A program made the position numbers and the translations under genes. Below the pieces are notes generated by a model that did no database searches, was not told the origin of the DNA, and saw nothing but the letters and a program-made list of their open reading frames with translations. A DNA stretch of 64,000 bases from Syngnathus acus. Lineage: Eukaryota; Chordata; Actinopteri; Syngnathiformes; Syngnathidae. The stretch spans positions 14,661,918 through 14,725,917 of the forward strand of contig NC_051098.1 in NCBI RefSeq assembly GCF_901709675.1, read 5' to 3'. Of the stretch, positions 38,229 through 51,700 are shown in pieces; positions within the stretch are counted from its first letter, which is position 1, and every line of letters starts with the position of its first letter.

Positions 38229-38539
38229 GTGTCAAACTCAAGGCACGGGGGCCAGATACGGCCCGCCACATCATTTTATGTGGCCCGCGAAGACAAATTG
38301 TGCATCAAATTCGTGTGTCATTACTAGAATTGCAAATTGTCTTCACTTTTAATAATATCTTTTTTTAAAACATTTGACCAGTTTTTACTCGTTTGATTTG
38401 AAAACGAGTTATTTGTCAGTTTGTTTTGTAGCTTTTACTGTATATAATATGAGGTGCTCATACATTTATTTGGGTTGGCCCTCCGAAAGAAGCTATGACT
38501 ACAATGCGGCCCGCGAAAAAAACGAGTTTGACACCTCTG
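38229..38539 (+). mobile_element. hAT-like MITE, copy 1
   Basis: It begins GTGTCAAACTCAAGGCACGG and ends GAGTTTGACACCTCTG, with subterminal GGCCAGATACGGCCCGCC and GCGGCCCGCGAA. It is about 80-90% similar by eye to the reverse complement of the element at 47249-47569, in opposite orientation. The first five bases of the left terminus are degraded and no target duplication is visible. It is non-coding. Confidence 0.8.
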
Positions 38540-39206
38540 CAGTAGAGTTAGCTTTTAGCAATGAGTTAGCATGTTGATACCACCTAACTGAAATCATTCT
38601 GTGACTGCTTTACGGCTTCATATTGTTGCTTTTTTTGTCAATATTTTCACGAACAACTTGTGAAAATGTTACGTAGCCCTTATTTATCTATTTATAGTAA
38701 ATCTATTCATTTGAATTTTGTAATTTGGCCCTACTCTGTGTTGACTATCGTAGAATATTGAACATTTACATTCATTGGATCTGTCTCTTTTCCAAGCAGA
38801 TCGGGCAGAAACACCCTTAACACAGTGCACATCACATGATAATCGTTCAGCGTAATCTTTCAGAGAAATCCAATAAAGCAAAACGTGCCTACGATGGGAA
38901 GAGAGGGAAAAAATCTATTATTGGCATTTGTGTACTGTCTGTCCCTTTCGCTCTGCACATAGTGTGCTTTTTATCCGTCTCCAAAAAAATAAAACTGCTT
39001 GCTTGGAATCATTTTAAAGCAGGTGTCTGAAAATAGATATGAGCTGTAATCCTATTAAAAATGACAATTTATTTTCACTCCCAGTCTCCAATTTTGCATA
39101 TGTGATGTCCGCACTGTTAATTCACTCCGAGCTTTACTAAGATATTATACCCACAACAAACAAAGGGAGATTGCATTGTTTTTTTTTCCCCCCACCAGTG
39201 CATTAC

Positions 39207-39236
39207 TATGTGTGTGTGTGTGTCCACACACACATA
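39207..39236. repeat. GT/AC palindrome upstream of robo3
   Basis: TATGTGTGTGTG is followed after six bases by its reverse complement CACACACACATA. The alternating purine-pyrimidine hairpin lies about 420 bp before the robo3 ATG, probably at or near its promoter or 5' UTR. It could form a cruciform or Z-DNA. Confidence 0.6.
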
Positions 39237-39656
39237 CTCAGACAAACACACACGCAGAGCACAGATGTCGTGTCTGTCCCTTTAAAGAGTGGAGCTGGCT
39301 GAGGATTTGTTGCAGCCATCAGGCGAAGAAGCGCAGCTCTCGCCTCACATTGGCGTCTAGAGCGCAGAGAACACGTTCTCCTCCTTCCCGATTGAGCTAA
39401 ATCGACTCAAAGCCACCTTTTCTTTGTGTTCCAAGCAGAACCACGAGGGCTCCGAGTGATGCTGCCGTCTTGTAAGGTTCATCCAAGCGGACGATGATGC
39501 TGATGATGCTGACGAAGCTCTCTGGGATGGACTGTAAAGTTTGTTTGGGGGTGATTTCACTCGCTTGAAATCATCCAGCTGGGGTTAAAGAGCCCGCTTG
39601 GAGTGTCAAGACAGAAAAATCCCGGATTGGAGCTTTGACCCAGAGCCGGCTTGGCG

Positions 39657-39717
39657 ATGAACTTTGGACATCTGCTGTTTGGGTTGTTGGCCACATTCAC
39701 CAGCACCATAACATCAG
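39657..39717 (+). other. robo3: robo3 exon 1: signal peptide
   Basis: It encodes [20 protein letters not shown], a hydrophobic leader, and ends in phase 1. The next coding exon is 7 kb away. An alternative first exon with its own promoter is reported for zebrafish robo3, as I recall; none was identified here. Confidence 0.85.
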
Positions 39718-42700
39718 GTAAGACACAGATTACATGCTCATATTGTGTTACAAAAAAAAAAGCTTAAATACCACCAAATGAAAAAGCATTTTAATAGTTC
39801 TACCTGGAATTGTTCTAAAAATTTGCATATCGCTGTCAAATGACATTTTGAATATCTTAGAATTTACTCACATGACATGATTGGCATCTTCAATATGATT
39901 TGATGACTATAAACTCAGTGCAATAACTATGTCAATCACCTTTGTCTTAGATTTAAGGGACCACCTGCATATTATGGACCAGTAAAAAAAAAAAGTCCCA
40001 GTGGCCTTTAGCATAATTTAATTCTGACATTCAAAGACCTGAGCAAGATTATTACTACCTGTAGAAGACCAACATTTATCCCAAAGGACATTCGCCAATT
40101 GGTTGATGTATTGTGAAGGAATATTTGATGATGTCTTATTCTAGGAACTTATCGTCCAAGTGGGACAAATGAGCCAAAAAAAAGGACTTTATAGTATGTA
40201 CATTAAGAGCTACAATGACTTGCCATCCGGGTGATAACCTCAAAGGACACACTGACCCTTTACTTTTACGACCAGGATCAACCACGAGAGTAGCAATAAA
40301 ATCTGGTTCTCTATAGGGACGGTGGCCTTAGCTTGAAATGGCCCCCCATTCTCTCCACGCTCACCCCCACCCAACTGAAAATGCTTTTAAGCGCTTATTT
40401 TTTTATTACCGCTGCGAGCTGGATTACAAAAGCATTCCAACCATCGCTTTAATAGCAGATTATATTGACAGAGATTTAATCCAAACCCCAAATTAAATCT
40501 CAAGGAGAAAACAAAAAAAACAATTCCCGAATATAGATTGTTAGTTGATCATTTATATCCGACTGATGATCTGGATTCAATCCAATTTAAAAAAGAAATT
40601 AATCAAGCAGCACCACAGTTTTGTGATTAAAAATGATCAAATATATTATCATAATAAAGAAACATCAGTTATGTATATATGCATATATATGTACAGTACA
40701 GTAAAATAAGATTCACTGAATACGAAAATAAATAGATAAATAAATAAATAAATAAATAAATAAAATTGAAAAAATATATTTATTTTAAGAAATAAAATAA
40801 AACAAAAGCCTACACTTTGAAAACCCTTTTCCCTTTTGGGGTGCAAAAACTTTCACTGTAAACACAAAGTGAAGTTCCATGTTTGTTTATCAGATGACGT
40901 CAATTTGAATTAAAAATGCATCGAAAAGATTTTACTATGGCTACCGTCTTAACAAATTGTATCACTTTACCATCATGCTTAATTATGCTACTCTTCACAT
41001 TGCCCCCTCTTGGCCATGACTAATCAGTAATATTGGCTTGGAAGTGCACATTTGCATTAAATTACCATCCACGATCATTTCACTGTTTGGTGGTCACTTA
41101 CCTTTCATGTTTCCCTCTGGGATGATTTTACCACTTCCACATTCGAATCACGCTCCACATCTCTTTGCGATAGCTTTTTTAGACAAGTAGTGTAACTTCT
41201 CGCCAACTCAGGTGCTCTCTAACACCCACCATCTCCTCGTCTGCCCGCCTCCATTAATACTGTATGGAAAAGACTGAAGCTCATTTAAACTGCATATTTT
41301 CCCGATGCGTCTGACGGTGAAGCACTCGAGCGTTGAGTTGTTTTCGAGAGGTTTTCAAAAGAGGAGCAGGTGGAGCTCATTTGGTTATTGCATTGAGCGG
41401 ACAAAATAATGGTGAAGGTACTGAAAGATGATAATGTGTGTTTTTCGGTAGGTGGCTGTGTGAAATTAGCTTTGAAAGTCAAAGGTACTTTATTCAGCGG
41501 GGCTTGACTCGCTTTTGACCTTGTTCCATCGGAAAAAAAAAAACAAAAAAACGTGGGTGATATTAAACCACGTGAAACCACCACTTGGCTGCAATTGTCT
41601 TTCATTGAAATGAACGTAAAAGCCGTTAATCCATTCCAGCTCCCGAAAAAATGACGACTAGGCTAAATCCGTCAAGTCTATCAGCCATTCAACGAGGCTG
41701 AACTTGACGTGAACACATTGCAAACATCACGACGACCTGTGACATCAGTATTGTCTGTCTACATGTGTTGCTGCACAGCTTGTATCAAAATCATCAATTG
41801 CTGAAAGTATGAAATAAAAGGTGCAATTTATTTGCCTGTCTATGGTGTTTCCCATTATTTGTTAGCATTAAGCTAGCCGGAAAATTGCAAACACCCCTCG
41901 TAAGGCATTTGTATAGTTTTAAATACAGCAAGTGTAATTGTCTTAGCTTTACAGTAGACTTTAACTGAGAATGGCATTAAACAGCTTGAAGCCTCTTCTT
42001 TATTCACTATACTAAACTGTAGCTTGTTGTGCAGTTGAATTTACTGCCACCATACCGTTTATATCTCTAAATTTTGTTCACAAAAATTAAAAAAAATACA
42101 GACGACAGCCCCTCCCACCTGTCTACATGTAGCATGCACTGTTTTGAGGTTACGAAATTCATTGATGCCTGCAGTTCATTCTTATGCGGGAGCACAAATC
42201 TCCGTTAATTCTCCGTTAGATCCTATTAAGATGTGAGCTCTCTTGGCGCGCGTGGTGCTGAATGATGGCAAACAAGTCTGGCCTCCTCTTTCTGCCCTTG
42301 CGCTTGCATGATGACAAATGTAGCTGTGGGCTCACAAAAACATCTATCTCCGTCTCCTCCACACACACACAAAAAAAAAGATGATTGCTTGATAAAGCCT
42401 CGGAAGAAGCTTCTTCTCATTGTTCGTCTCATCTGTTCTATACCTGAGTCACGCTGACGGAGGCTGATGGTGTCCCTGTTTCGGGTAGAGCCGATGATGA
42501 CATCACCGCCAGATGATTTGAAGGGCCGTGAGGAGGCACACAATGGCTCAGACGGCTCGGAGTGTGGCCAGAAGAGAATCAAAGTCGACTTGGCTTTAAA
42601 TTTGTTTGGTAAACACGTTATCACCCACCGGCAGAGGATATTTGAAATGCGACAGGACTGCGGCTGCCATTTTATTGGCCTTCAGAATCTGGAAATGAAT

Positions 42701-45700
42701 TAAAAATGGATTCAATGAGTTGGAATTAAGCTGATTTTTACCTCGTTATGTGTGAAAAGTTGTGAGGAGTCAAAAGTCCAGGCAAAAAAAAAAAACACAG
42801 CATGTCCTCTTATTGGTTTAAGAAGTACTCTATTACTGCCACTAGGGGGCGCTTCAAATGGTGTGTTATTTTAAGTGTAGTGATGAGCTGGTATAACTAC
42901 ACATTGACATAATTGCACAATTTAATCAATGTATATTTGAACACAAATGGTGCAGCAACACTTCTAAACAGACAATAGTCACTTCAGTAAATCAATTAAA
43001 TATTACACAGTCCAAAAAAAATGGTCTGGAGTGACCCAAAAAGCTCAGTCTCAAAACCCTGAAAGCTGAATTGACATATGGCTGAATGCCATAACGTTGA
43101 CTTTTTGAAAATGTTTGTGTAGACTGCATGATTACAGATAAAAGGATTTCACACTGCTCACAGCACGGCACGACACTGCGACACTTCACACCGTCTCGAA
43201 AGTTTCGCATTCGTCACTCGTTACCATTCCGACGTCTCATCCTTTGTGACTTATAAAATCAACTTAACGTGTCATCAATTTCTCCCGTTAAATGTTTAAT
43301 TATTGTACCGGAGTGCCATAACACTTTTAATCTCACACCTTGGCCTCAGACCCTTTTACGCGGACCATTAAAGGTGTCCTTTTCACGGCTCGTGTCGCTG
43401 GTCCGCCAAGGCGTCTCAAATGTCTCGTCAATGCGCTAACAGGTCACTTTGTGTGGTTTGTTACGACTATGCTAATGTTTTCCTCAAGCTAGCAAACGTT
43501 ACAGGTGGTCCGAGCTTGAGGCGTTTTATGACTCGTCCCTCCCATTTTTTATTTTGCCCACCAACTTGGAGTGTTTGATGTGCCATCAACGCATCTAAAG
43601 ACGCTCTGTCACTTTGCAATTAAGAGCTTGTCTGTCAGCATCGCTAATGGTTAGTGTCCCGCATCCTGTTCCCGCCTTGATGTGTTTGTACAGCGGGAGA
43701 AGATGAATAAATCCTCACAGCTTAGATACAATCAAGACGATTAGCGCACTCTAATCGTCCTCACGGTCGGTTCACGGTGAGTGAGAAGTCAACCACGCTG
43801 CTACTAAATCACTAAAGTGGTCTTTTTCAATAGAGGATGGCGATATGGCTGTGTGGGGAATATCAAATTAGAGAAGAAAATTGCTATAATTCTGCCAGAA
43901 AAAGCTCCCCGGGCTTCTTGCAGTGGATTGATGAAGCAAGCCAGCAGGCGTCTGTGAAGGACGCTAGCTCAAGGTTGCATGTTGACTGTATGCATTTTAG
44001 GGCCTTTCTTTTGCCAATATATCTTGTCCTTGAGGAAGCAGGAGAATGCAATGCATAAAAGAGCATTTCTTCCAGATTAGAACATACTGCAATATCTTTA
44101 TTTACTTGTCATCAACATGTTTTGAATTTTTTTCAAAAACGTCAAAGTCAAAGTCTGCTTTATTGTCAATTTCTTCACATGCCAAGACACACAAAGAAAT
44201 CGAAATTACGTTCCCATAATTTCATAATTTTGTTGTGGTGGTTTTGTCTTTGTTAACTGTAACAACCTTGATTAGCTGATGACCGGTCCCAGTCACTGGC
44301 GGAGATAGAGGGGGTGCCTCGGGGGCACTGCCTCCCCCCGAATTATACTTAAACCCCACAGGTGCCAGTTTTGCGATTTGTCCGGGAATTATTTTCTCAC
44401 TTTTCCCCCATCACCTGAAGAACACATATCGTGATTGTTTATCGGCATTTCCTGAAGAATTTTTGGGCTTTGAAAAACCATTTTTTGTTTGTTTTTGGAA
44501 CCCCCTGAGGTATCCTTGCAGTTCAGCTCTGACCCTAATGAGGCCCAGAGCTTCAGAAACATAGATGGATGATCTATATGTTAATTATTGCGGCTGTTTT
44601 TGCGGTAGTGTGCAATTATACAGTCATCCATTTCTTCATGCATTAGTATATGTGTTTGAAAACTAAACAAAATATGCAGACTAAAACACCTCAAAAAGGT
44701 GTCCATAATTTAAGCGCCGCATCTTCGTTTCCCTTCAAAAGAGGCTTTCAAGCAATCATTCTGTCAATGTTTAAACATTAGCGAACAAAATGTCGCTTTG
44801 GTACAAAGCAAAATGTGTCGGCGTGTTTGCTCAATGTGGCGTAGTCGCGTCCCTGATTGCAGGCTTGTCACCGGTAGAAGCTCGGCAGCCGCACAAAGTC
44901 AAGATGCCAGAGCGGTGTCACACCGGTGACACGCTGGCAAACGGTGTTGAGTACACACAGACGTCTGGCTGTCGTCTCCGGGCCGGCGTGTTTCAAATGG
45001 CTGCGTGCTAATGAGAAGCCGCCATCGCCGCGTGTCATTAATTTAGTCCATTTAAAGTAATTTGTCTGTGAATTAGTTCCCCAGTTCTCCCGACGGTCAA
45101 TTGAGTTACGAGTTCGTGCGTAGGCAGCACAATTGGCAGGTTTCATGCTTCGGAAGGCGTTGCTAAAATAATGGATTGCTTTTCTCGCTTGTGCTTCTTC
45201 AATGTTGGATGGAGGTCATGAACGGCTTACAAGAGTTTGATTTGTTCCGTGACCGGATTCTTAGCTCGGAACACTTGTGTGGGTTGTTCTCAGGAAGCAT
45301 GGTCCAGGAGTGTGACAAACAAGTCCTAAACTTTGTTCATGTTAAATGTTGTCTCCTCGATGTTTTGACATGGAGTAGCAAAGATTTTCAGCAAAAAAAA
45401 AAATGGTACACATAAATTGTCTGATTGATTTCTCATACAGTAGTGATATTAAATAATGACACAAATTTGATGCAAAATTTGTCTTCGCGGGCCACATCAA
45501 ATAATGTGGCGGGCCGTATCTGGCCCCCGGGCCTTGAGTTTGACACCTGTGTCTTAGATGCAAACATTGAGCCATATTCTGTGTTTGCTATAACAAGTCA
45601 ACTTCTCCCAGTGTTTTGTTTGTTTGTTTGTTTATTTGTTTGTTTTGTGATGCCATCTAGTTGCAGTGGCATACAAAGGAGAGTTTAGAGCGATATTTTC

Positions 45701-48700
45701 AAGCCTTCCAGATGGCTTCGTTCTTTTTTGAGGGCTTGTTTACCATCTCTGGGCATAAAAAATGTGCTTTGCAAACTGTGTCAATCCAGCGCGGCTAAGA
45801 GAAGAGGCCATCTTGAGCGTTAGCATGGGGGTCACGTATCTTTACAGTCGGTCGTATGTGTTTGCGGTGACCCAGCCAGAACGCCGGGGTTTCTTTTCTA
45901 ATAGTGTTGGCATAAAACCTTTTCGAGCCGTGGGCGACCTTGAGGTGTGAGCGGCACGCTGGCGTTGCTACAAAACGCTGACTTCAGGTTGACCACAAGA
46001 TGTCAATTTGCTTATCACTACAAAAAGGAGGATTTGCGCCCCTTTAACATCAGCATGTGTGTCATTAGGTTACTCTCAACTGCTCATCTGCAATCATAAT
46101 GGATTTTTTTTAGTCCAGATTATGTGCTGGAAATAATGCTTGTAAAAGCAGTGCAGTGACCATTTCATTTTCTTTTCATTTTTAGTTGTGTTAATTCCAC
46201 GAGGAGGAGACCATCTGTTCGTCAGAATCCACCTAAAAGCGGCGGCGTTGTGAATTATTCATGGCTAAGAGTAACACGTTGTTAGGGATGCCGGCTTGGC
46301 CTCTAAAAGCTTAGCGTAAATCTGCTGGCCCTTTTTCCCTCAGTGGTGAGGAAAAAGCTGGTAATGGATCCCTTGGGAGATGCAGAGATAGAGAAAGAGT
46401 TATCTTCATCACCATAGCTCACCTCTCATTCTCTCAATTTCTACTTTTTGGCCCAACAGTCTCCTTCAACCACAACAGGCTGACCACCGACATAATAAAT
46501 GACAAATTAAATGCTTGGCTGCATCCTGAGTGCAGACCTTGTCCTCTGGGATTCTCAGGACACAGACTGAACGCTTTTGAAAAATCTCATTGCATTTTTT
46601 TCCTCCCTTCAATATTGCAGTTGTGAGATATAAATGATATATAATAATAGAAAATAAAATATATCAATTATATATCTAAAATCTTTCCATCTGTAAGGGT
46701 CACGGGTGCGGTTCGAAGACAGCGCCCCTCGGATCGTGGAGGACCCGTCCGACTTGATCGTCTCCAAAGGGGAGCCGGCCACCCTCAACTGCAAGGCGGA
46801 GGGCCGCCCCGGTCCCAGCGTGGAGTGGTACAAGGATGGCGAGCGGGTGGAGACGGACAAGGACGACCCTCGCTCGCACCGCATGCTCCTACCCAGCGGC
46901 TCGCTCTTCTTCTTGCGTATCGTCCACGGCCGACGCAGCAAACCTGACGAGGGCGTGTACACCTGCGTGGCGCGTAACTACCTGGGGGAGGCCGTCAGTC
47001 GCAATGCTTCGCTGGAAGTTGCAAGTAAGTTTTGGGGATATTAATTCTTTTTTTTTTTTTTATATATATATATTAAGCTAGCTAGGCCAAGCTAGCATTT
47101 GTGTTTGGCTGCTTATATACATTTTAATGGTATGTTTTACAACTTTTATTTATAAACTATATTATTCCCTCTGATAATAAAGCATACCAGCAAATCACAC
47201 AAGTACAGAGGGGAAATTGATTGCTGCAAAATGTAAAATGGTTTAGACCGGGGGTGTCAAACTCATTTTTTTCACGGGCCGCATTGTACTCATAGCTTCT
47301 TTCGGAGGGCCATTACCCAAATAAATGTATGAGCACCTCATATTATATCCAGTAAAAGCTACAAAACAAACTGACAAATAACTCATTTTCAAATCATATG
47401 AGTGAAAACTGGTCAAATATTAAAAAAAAAAAAGATATTATTAAAAGTGAAGACAATTTGCAATTCTAGTAATAACACACGAATTTGATGCACAATTTGT
47501 CTTTGCGGGCCACATAAAATGATGTGGCGGGCCGTATCTGGCCCCCGTGCCTTGAGTTTGACACCTGTGGTTTAGACATAGCTGAGGCTCACATTCGTTT
47601 ACTGTCGCACAGAAAGCGCAGCGCCTTTTATTCAGGTGCATCATGTTGGACCAAATCACATTGATTGTTGCTGAACCGTGGTGGACTTACTCTTTAATTG
47701 CATCATTGGAGATTTGACTGCGTGCGTATTGTCTTTGTTGTGCAGCTGAGGACGACAGCAGGGGAGCAGCGCAGATACACGACACGCTCGCTCCGCTATT
47801 TTTCTTTCCCGTCGACCCGGGACGTGCGCCATTGTCTTCTCTCCTCCTAATTGCGCCAGCGTGGCTCGGCCCCCGGCTGAACCGCCGCTCGCCTTGGCGC
47901 GGGGAAATGGATTAGTCGGGGCCTTGATTAGGGGAAGCTGCAGAAAAGATTAGCAGGGTCGAATCGTCCCGGTAGGGGAGACGCAAAACAGCAGTTGGAG
48001 TCTTATCTCGTGTTGTGGCTTCATGACAGGGGCGCTCTAGTTTGCACGGCTGGCCTCATCTGCATCTCACGCCCGCATTTAAAATCACAGATATGTTACA
48101 CCGCTCCCAAAGATGCATTCCATCCAGAAAGTAGTCACAGAGAAGTCAAGCTTGGTGAATATTTTCCAAATTGTAGCGACATTCTGTCAGCAACATAACA
48201 CGGAAGTATTGGCGCATTTCCCCTGGAGCATGATCTGTTTACTTTTAATCTGCTTTCCTTTCGCAAGCAGAAGGGCATATGCTAAGCCAGCATGGTAGTG
48301 GTCTTCTTAGACCCCCCACTCCACCTCCCCTATGAGGGCGATTGTGCTGGGCTAAAAAGTGACCCAATTACCTCTGGCAGGGTAGGCGAGGATAGGAGTG
48401 TGGGTGGGAGTGTTTTAATGAGAGACCGCTATTAAGATGGTGGTCTGGCACGAGGATTTGTGTTTGCGTGTGGCATGACAACAGGTGGTGGAGAGGAACT
48501 CGTGTACAAGTCCCAAGAACACTAACGAATAGCCATACATCTGTTCCACTTCACCGAGATCGACGTTTGCTAGCAGAGCGCAAAGTCAACTATCCTAATT
48601 TGATCACTGCCGGATTGTGTCTTTTTATATAACTCCACTTTCTGTAAAAGCAGGAAAGCATTGTTATTTTTAAAAACGTGGACATTTTATATGAAGTTTA

Positions 48701-51700
48701 GCCGTTGTGCTTTTTTCTTGTTCTTGACTGAGCCATAATGTACTGAGCTGCTTTCGGGTTCCTTTTGTGCTTAAAACAAACAAAATATGCCAAGACAAAC
48801 AAAAAGTAGGAACATAGCAGCTCATCCAAAAACTAAAATAATAACAAAAACTCTCACTAGATTTTTTAGCAATTATTCCTAAAATGGCGGCGCACAAAAT
48901 ATCTTCCAGTCAGTGAGCACCTTGTCTTAAAGTGTTTTTGCGCTTGGATGCAAGCCAGTGTCATTATTCTCTTTAACTACAAACTTCCAAAGCCTTGAAA
49001 GAAAGAAAGAAAAACACAAAATAATGAGACAATGTCACAAGTGGCGCTTCCCTCCAAAGTGCCAACACACGGCATCGCCGATGCTAACGGCGGTCACATG
49101 GCGTGGGAGGATTAGAGTAAAGTAGGACAAATAAAAAAGAAAAGTTGCTTTAAAAGGCTCTGCATCCAGATGTTCCTCTTATTCCCGATGAGGGATTATG
49201 AAGGAATCAAACTTGTCGGGCGGAGCTGTTTTCTCCTGTGTTTGAAAAGCTTCATTCTAAACTGTTATAAACTCATGATTTTGGGAAAAAAAAATGTGTC
49301 TGAAATAAAGAGAGCGATTGAAATGTTTCAAATGAACAATATTTTCAGGTAAATGGCCTTACATAGATCAATAAGAGAATTGGAACCTTTAAGAAACCCT
49401 AATTTTTCAAAACCTGTGTCAGGTATTGGCAAATGAGGAACCAAAAAAAAGATGATGATGAAACAAAAAGACAAACAAAGCACTAATGGACATGGGAACT
49501 AAATAGACAGGAATTAAAAAATAGAAACAAAGTAACAAATAAACCGTAGTGGCTAAGAGAGCTGATTGGAAGACACAAAGGGGCGGAGCCAATAACAACA
49601 GGTACAAACAAGGAAAACAAAAAGTTCCAGGCCAATTGGATTCATTTTTGCTTTCTACCATGAGCAGAAGTCATCAAATCATCTTGTTAAGCAGGGCAGA
49701 TATTATAATGATATTCCTACAAGGAGACTCCAATAATAATAACTAAATTTAAAAAAGTAAGCAGCAGTGTGTGCGGTGATAAAGTTCTCAGACTCAGCAT
49801 GAGAGCCCCCCAGCAGGGAGCTCGGCCGTCCCGCGCTCGGGTGTAAAAAGCACCTGCGTTAGTTAATTGTCCTCTTGCTGAGAGACGGAGCACTTTACGG
49901 CTTTAAGGCGCACGACCAGACAATGGGAGCGAGGATTAAAAGGATCGTCGTCGGCCCTCCAGCCGATGACTTCATTAGTTCTGACTGGCCGCTGGAATCG
50001 GTCTACGTCCCTAACAGCCTTATTACCAAATGAAATGTTCACCCGAAATAAAAAGAACCCTTTACCTTTTAAACATACACATACACATAGTGGTACGTAT
50101 TGCGCAATACTGTTTGCAAACTATTCGGCAGCATAGCAACAAGAAAGCAGCCATCATTGAAAAAACAAAACAAAGTCAGATGGTTTCACGAGTTCACAAT
50201 ACATCATACTAAATATTGCAGTTGACGATCCGAAGACTTCACTTCCCCACATTTTCCCGTTCGCAACATGACAGAGGAGCATCATGTTTCTTTCAGTGTG
50301 TCACTTATGTAAATAGCTTGTCGCCTGTTGACTAAACCTCCCCGCGGCAGTTTTTTTTTTTTTTTTCCACGCTCACAATCGATTAAAATAAAAAAAAGCC
50401 ATCAAATGAAATTGTATGTCCTTTTTTTTTTTTACTCGTCTCCCTCTCACCAAATCTAAGAAGAAGGCGATGCTCGGCAGGGGATATCAACATCAATCTA
50501 GCGAGAGCCGGCTCCCTGCCTGGAATGATGATGCAACGCTTATTTAGCTGTTTTGTCTTTTATTGAAGTGCACAGGAAGCGCCTCGGGGAAATTGAGTTG
50601 GGAGGATTTGTCTCTCTGCGATTCGGAAGGGTCAGGGCCTCGGCATATCGCCCCCCCCCTTGAGGAGAATCGCTTGTCCCACTCGGTGCTATCATGGCGG
50701 AGAAGTTAGAGGGGGGGGGGCGAGTGACTGGCTTTGTCACGGCGAAAGTTGCAAGTAGGAGCGGGAAGGATCTCATTAGCGGTACTTTAAGGGGAACAAC
50801 GGAACCACCATTAGTCATCTTTAGACAAGTGCTTAAGATGGCCGCCTCGGAAAAGTTTTACTTTCTGCAACTTTCTCCTCTTTTAAGTACCGTCTGTCTA
50901 TCGGGCCCCCTCAGGCAAGTTGCCTGCCCTCTTATTTAGTGCCCGCTTCCAAGATTTTTCATCCGTGGCTTTGGATTGATAGCAGCATCAGAGAGCGTTT
51001 GTGTACGGAGCAAATGTCACGCGGGTTGATTTGGAAAGGGACGGTTGTGTTTTGTGTGTTCAGAGCAGAGCTCGTTACAGGAGCCAAAATGGACGCCCTT
51101 GTAGTTTCACATTGGAGCATTGAAGAGCGAGGTGATGGCAACCGCTATTGTGTTGTTGTTTTTTGCACGTTAGGTGAATGAATATAAATGTACGCAGCGA
51201 CATCCCTAATGAAGCCTCATTTCTGCAAAAGGTCACTCTACCCGCGTCTAAAATCATCCGAGGTGCGTCGGTAGAAGTCTCACAAAGCGGTCGGAATATT
51301 CATCATCGTTTCCCCGAGACGCTTGATGATAACGTTCCATTTTTACAACCTCGCTATCATTTAATTTCAAATGAGCTTTGCCCAAGCCCGGCGGGGTTGA
51401 AGATTGATGTTATACGGCCCGGCCCGGCCCGGCCGTCGTCATCGTCTGAGCTGGCAGGCAAGCGTGCAGATCATTGATGGAGCTCAAAATTGCTTCCAAC
51501 TCATTGAAATTGAAATTTGGTTAAATGTCATTATTAAGTTGGTTTTAATACATATATCTTAATAAATTATATATCTTTAAAGTATTTAAAAAATAAATAT
51601 TTTTAAAATATTTATAAATTAATATTTTTAAAATATTTCATTTTAAAAATATTTTTAAAATAATGCAAAAAAACAATCTGCCACCCAAGTATGCTGCGGT

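Larger units (their letters stand above)
33628..39656. other. Intergenic region between divergent esam and robo3
   Basis: About 6.0 kb separates the two start codons. It includes the 5' UTRs and promoters of both genes. The part from about 35600 to 36300 has many homeodomain-type ATTA/TAATTA cores (GCTAATTATTAGC, ATAATTAATAATGATG, AGCTAATTAGG). A CTCF-like site lies at 35224-35238. A hAT-like MITE copy occupies about 38229-38539. A GT/AC palindrome sits at 39207-39236. No coding exon was recognised. Confidence 0.6.
39718..46697 (+). other. robo3: robo3 intron 1 (7.0 kb)
   Basis: No recognisable coding exon. It contains an AAAT run (about 40726-40764), a strong CTCF-like site (42839-42853), a retroelement-tail-like fragment (about 44145-44216), a CACTGGCGGAG-type repeat end (44294-44340), a truncated hAT-like MITE (about 45450-45551) and a TTTG tract (about 45614-45647). 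The rest shows no clear structure. Confidence 0.7.

Noticed and set aside
42226-42624. 132-codon open frame on the minus strand in robo3 intron 1
   Set aside because: There is no family similarity, and it runs through an ACAC tract and a polyA-like stretch. No flanking splice or promoter evidence.
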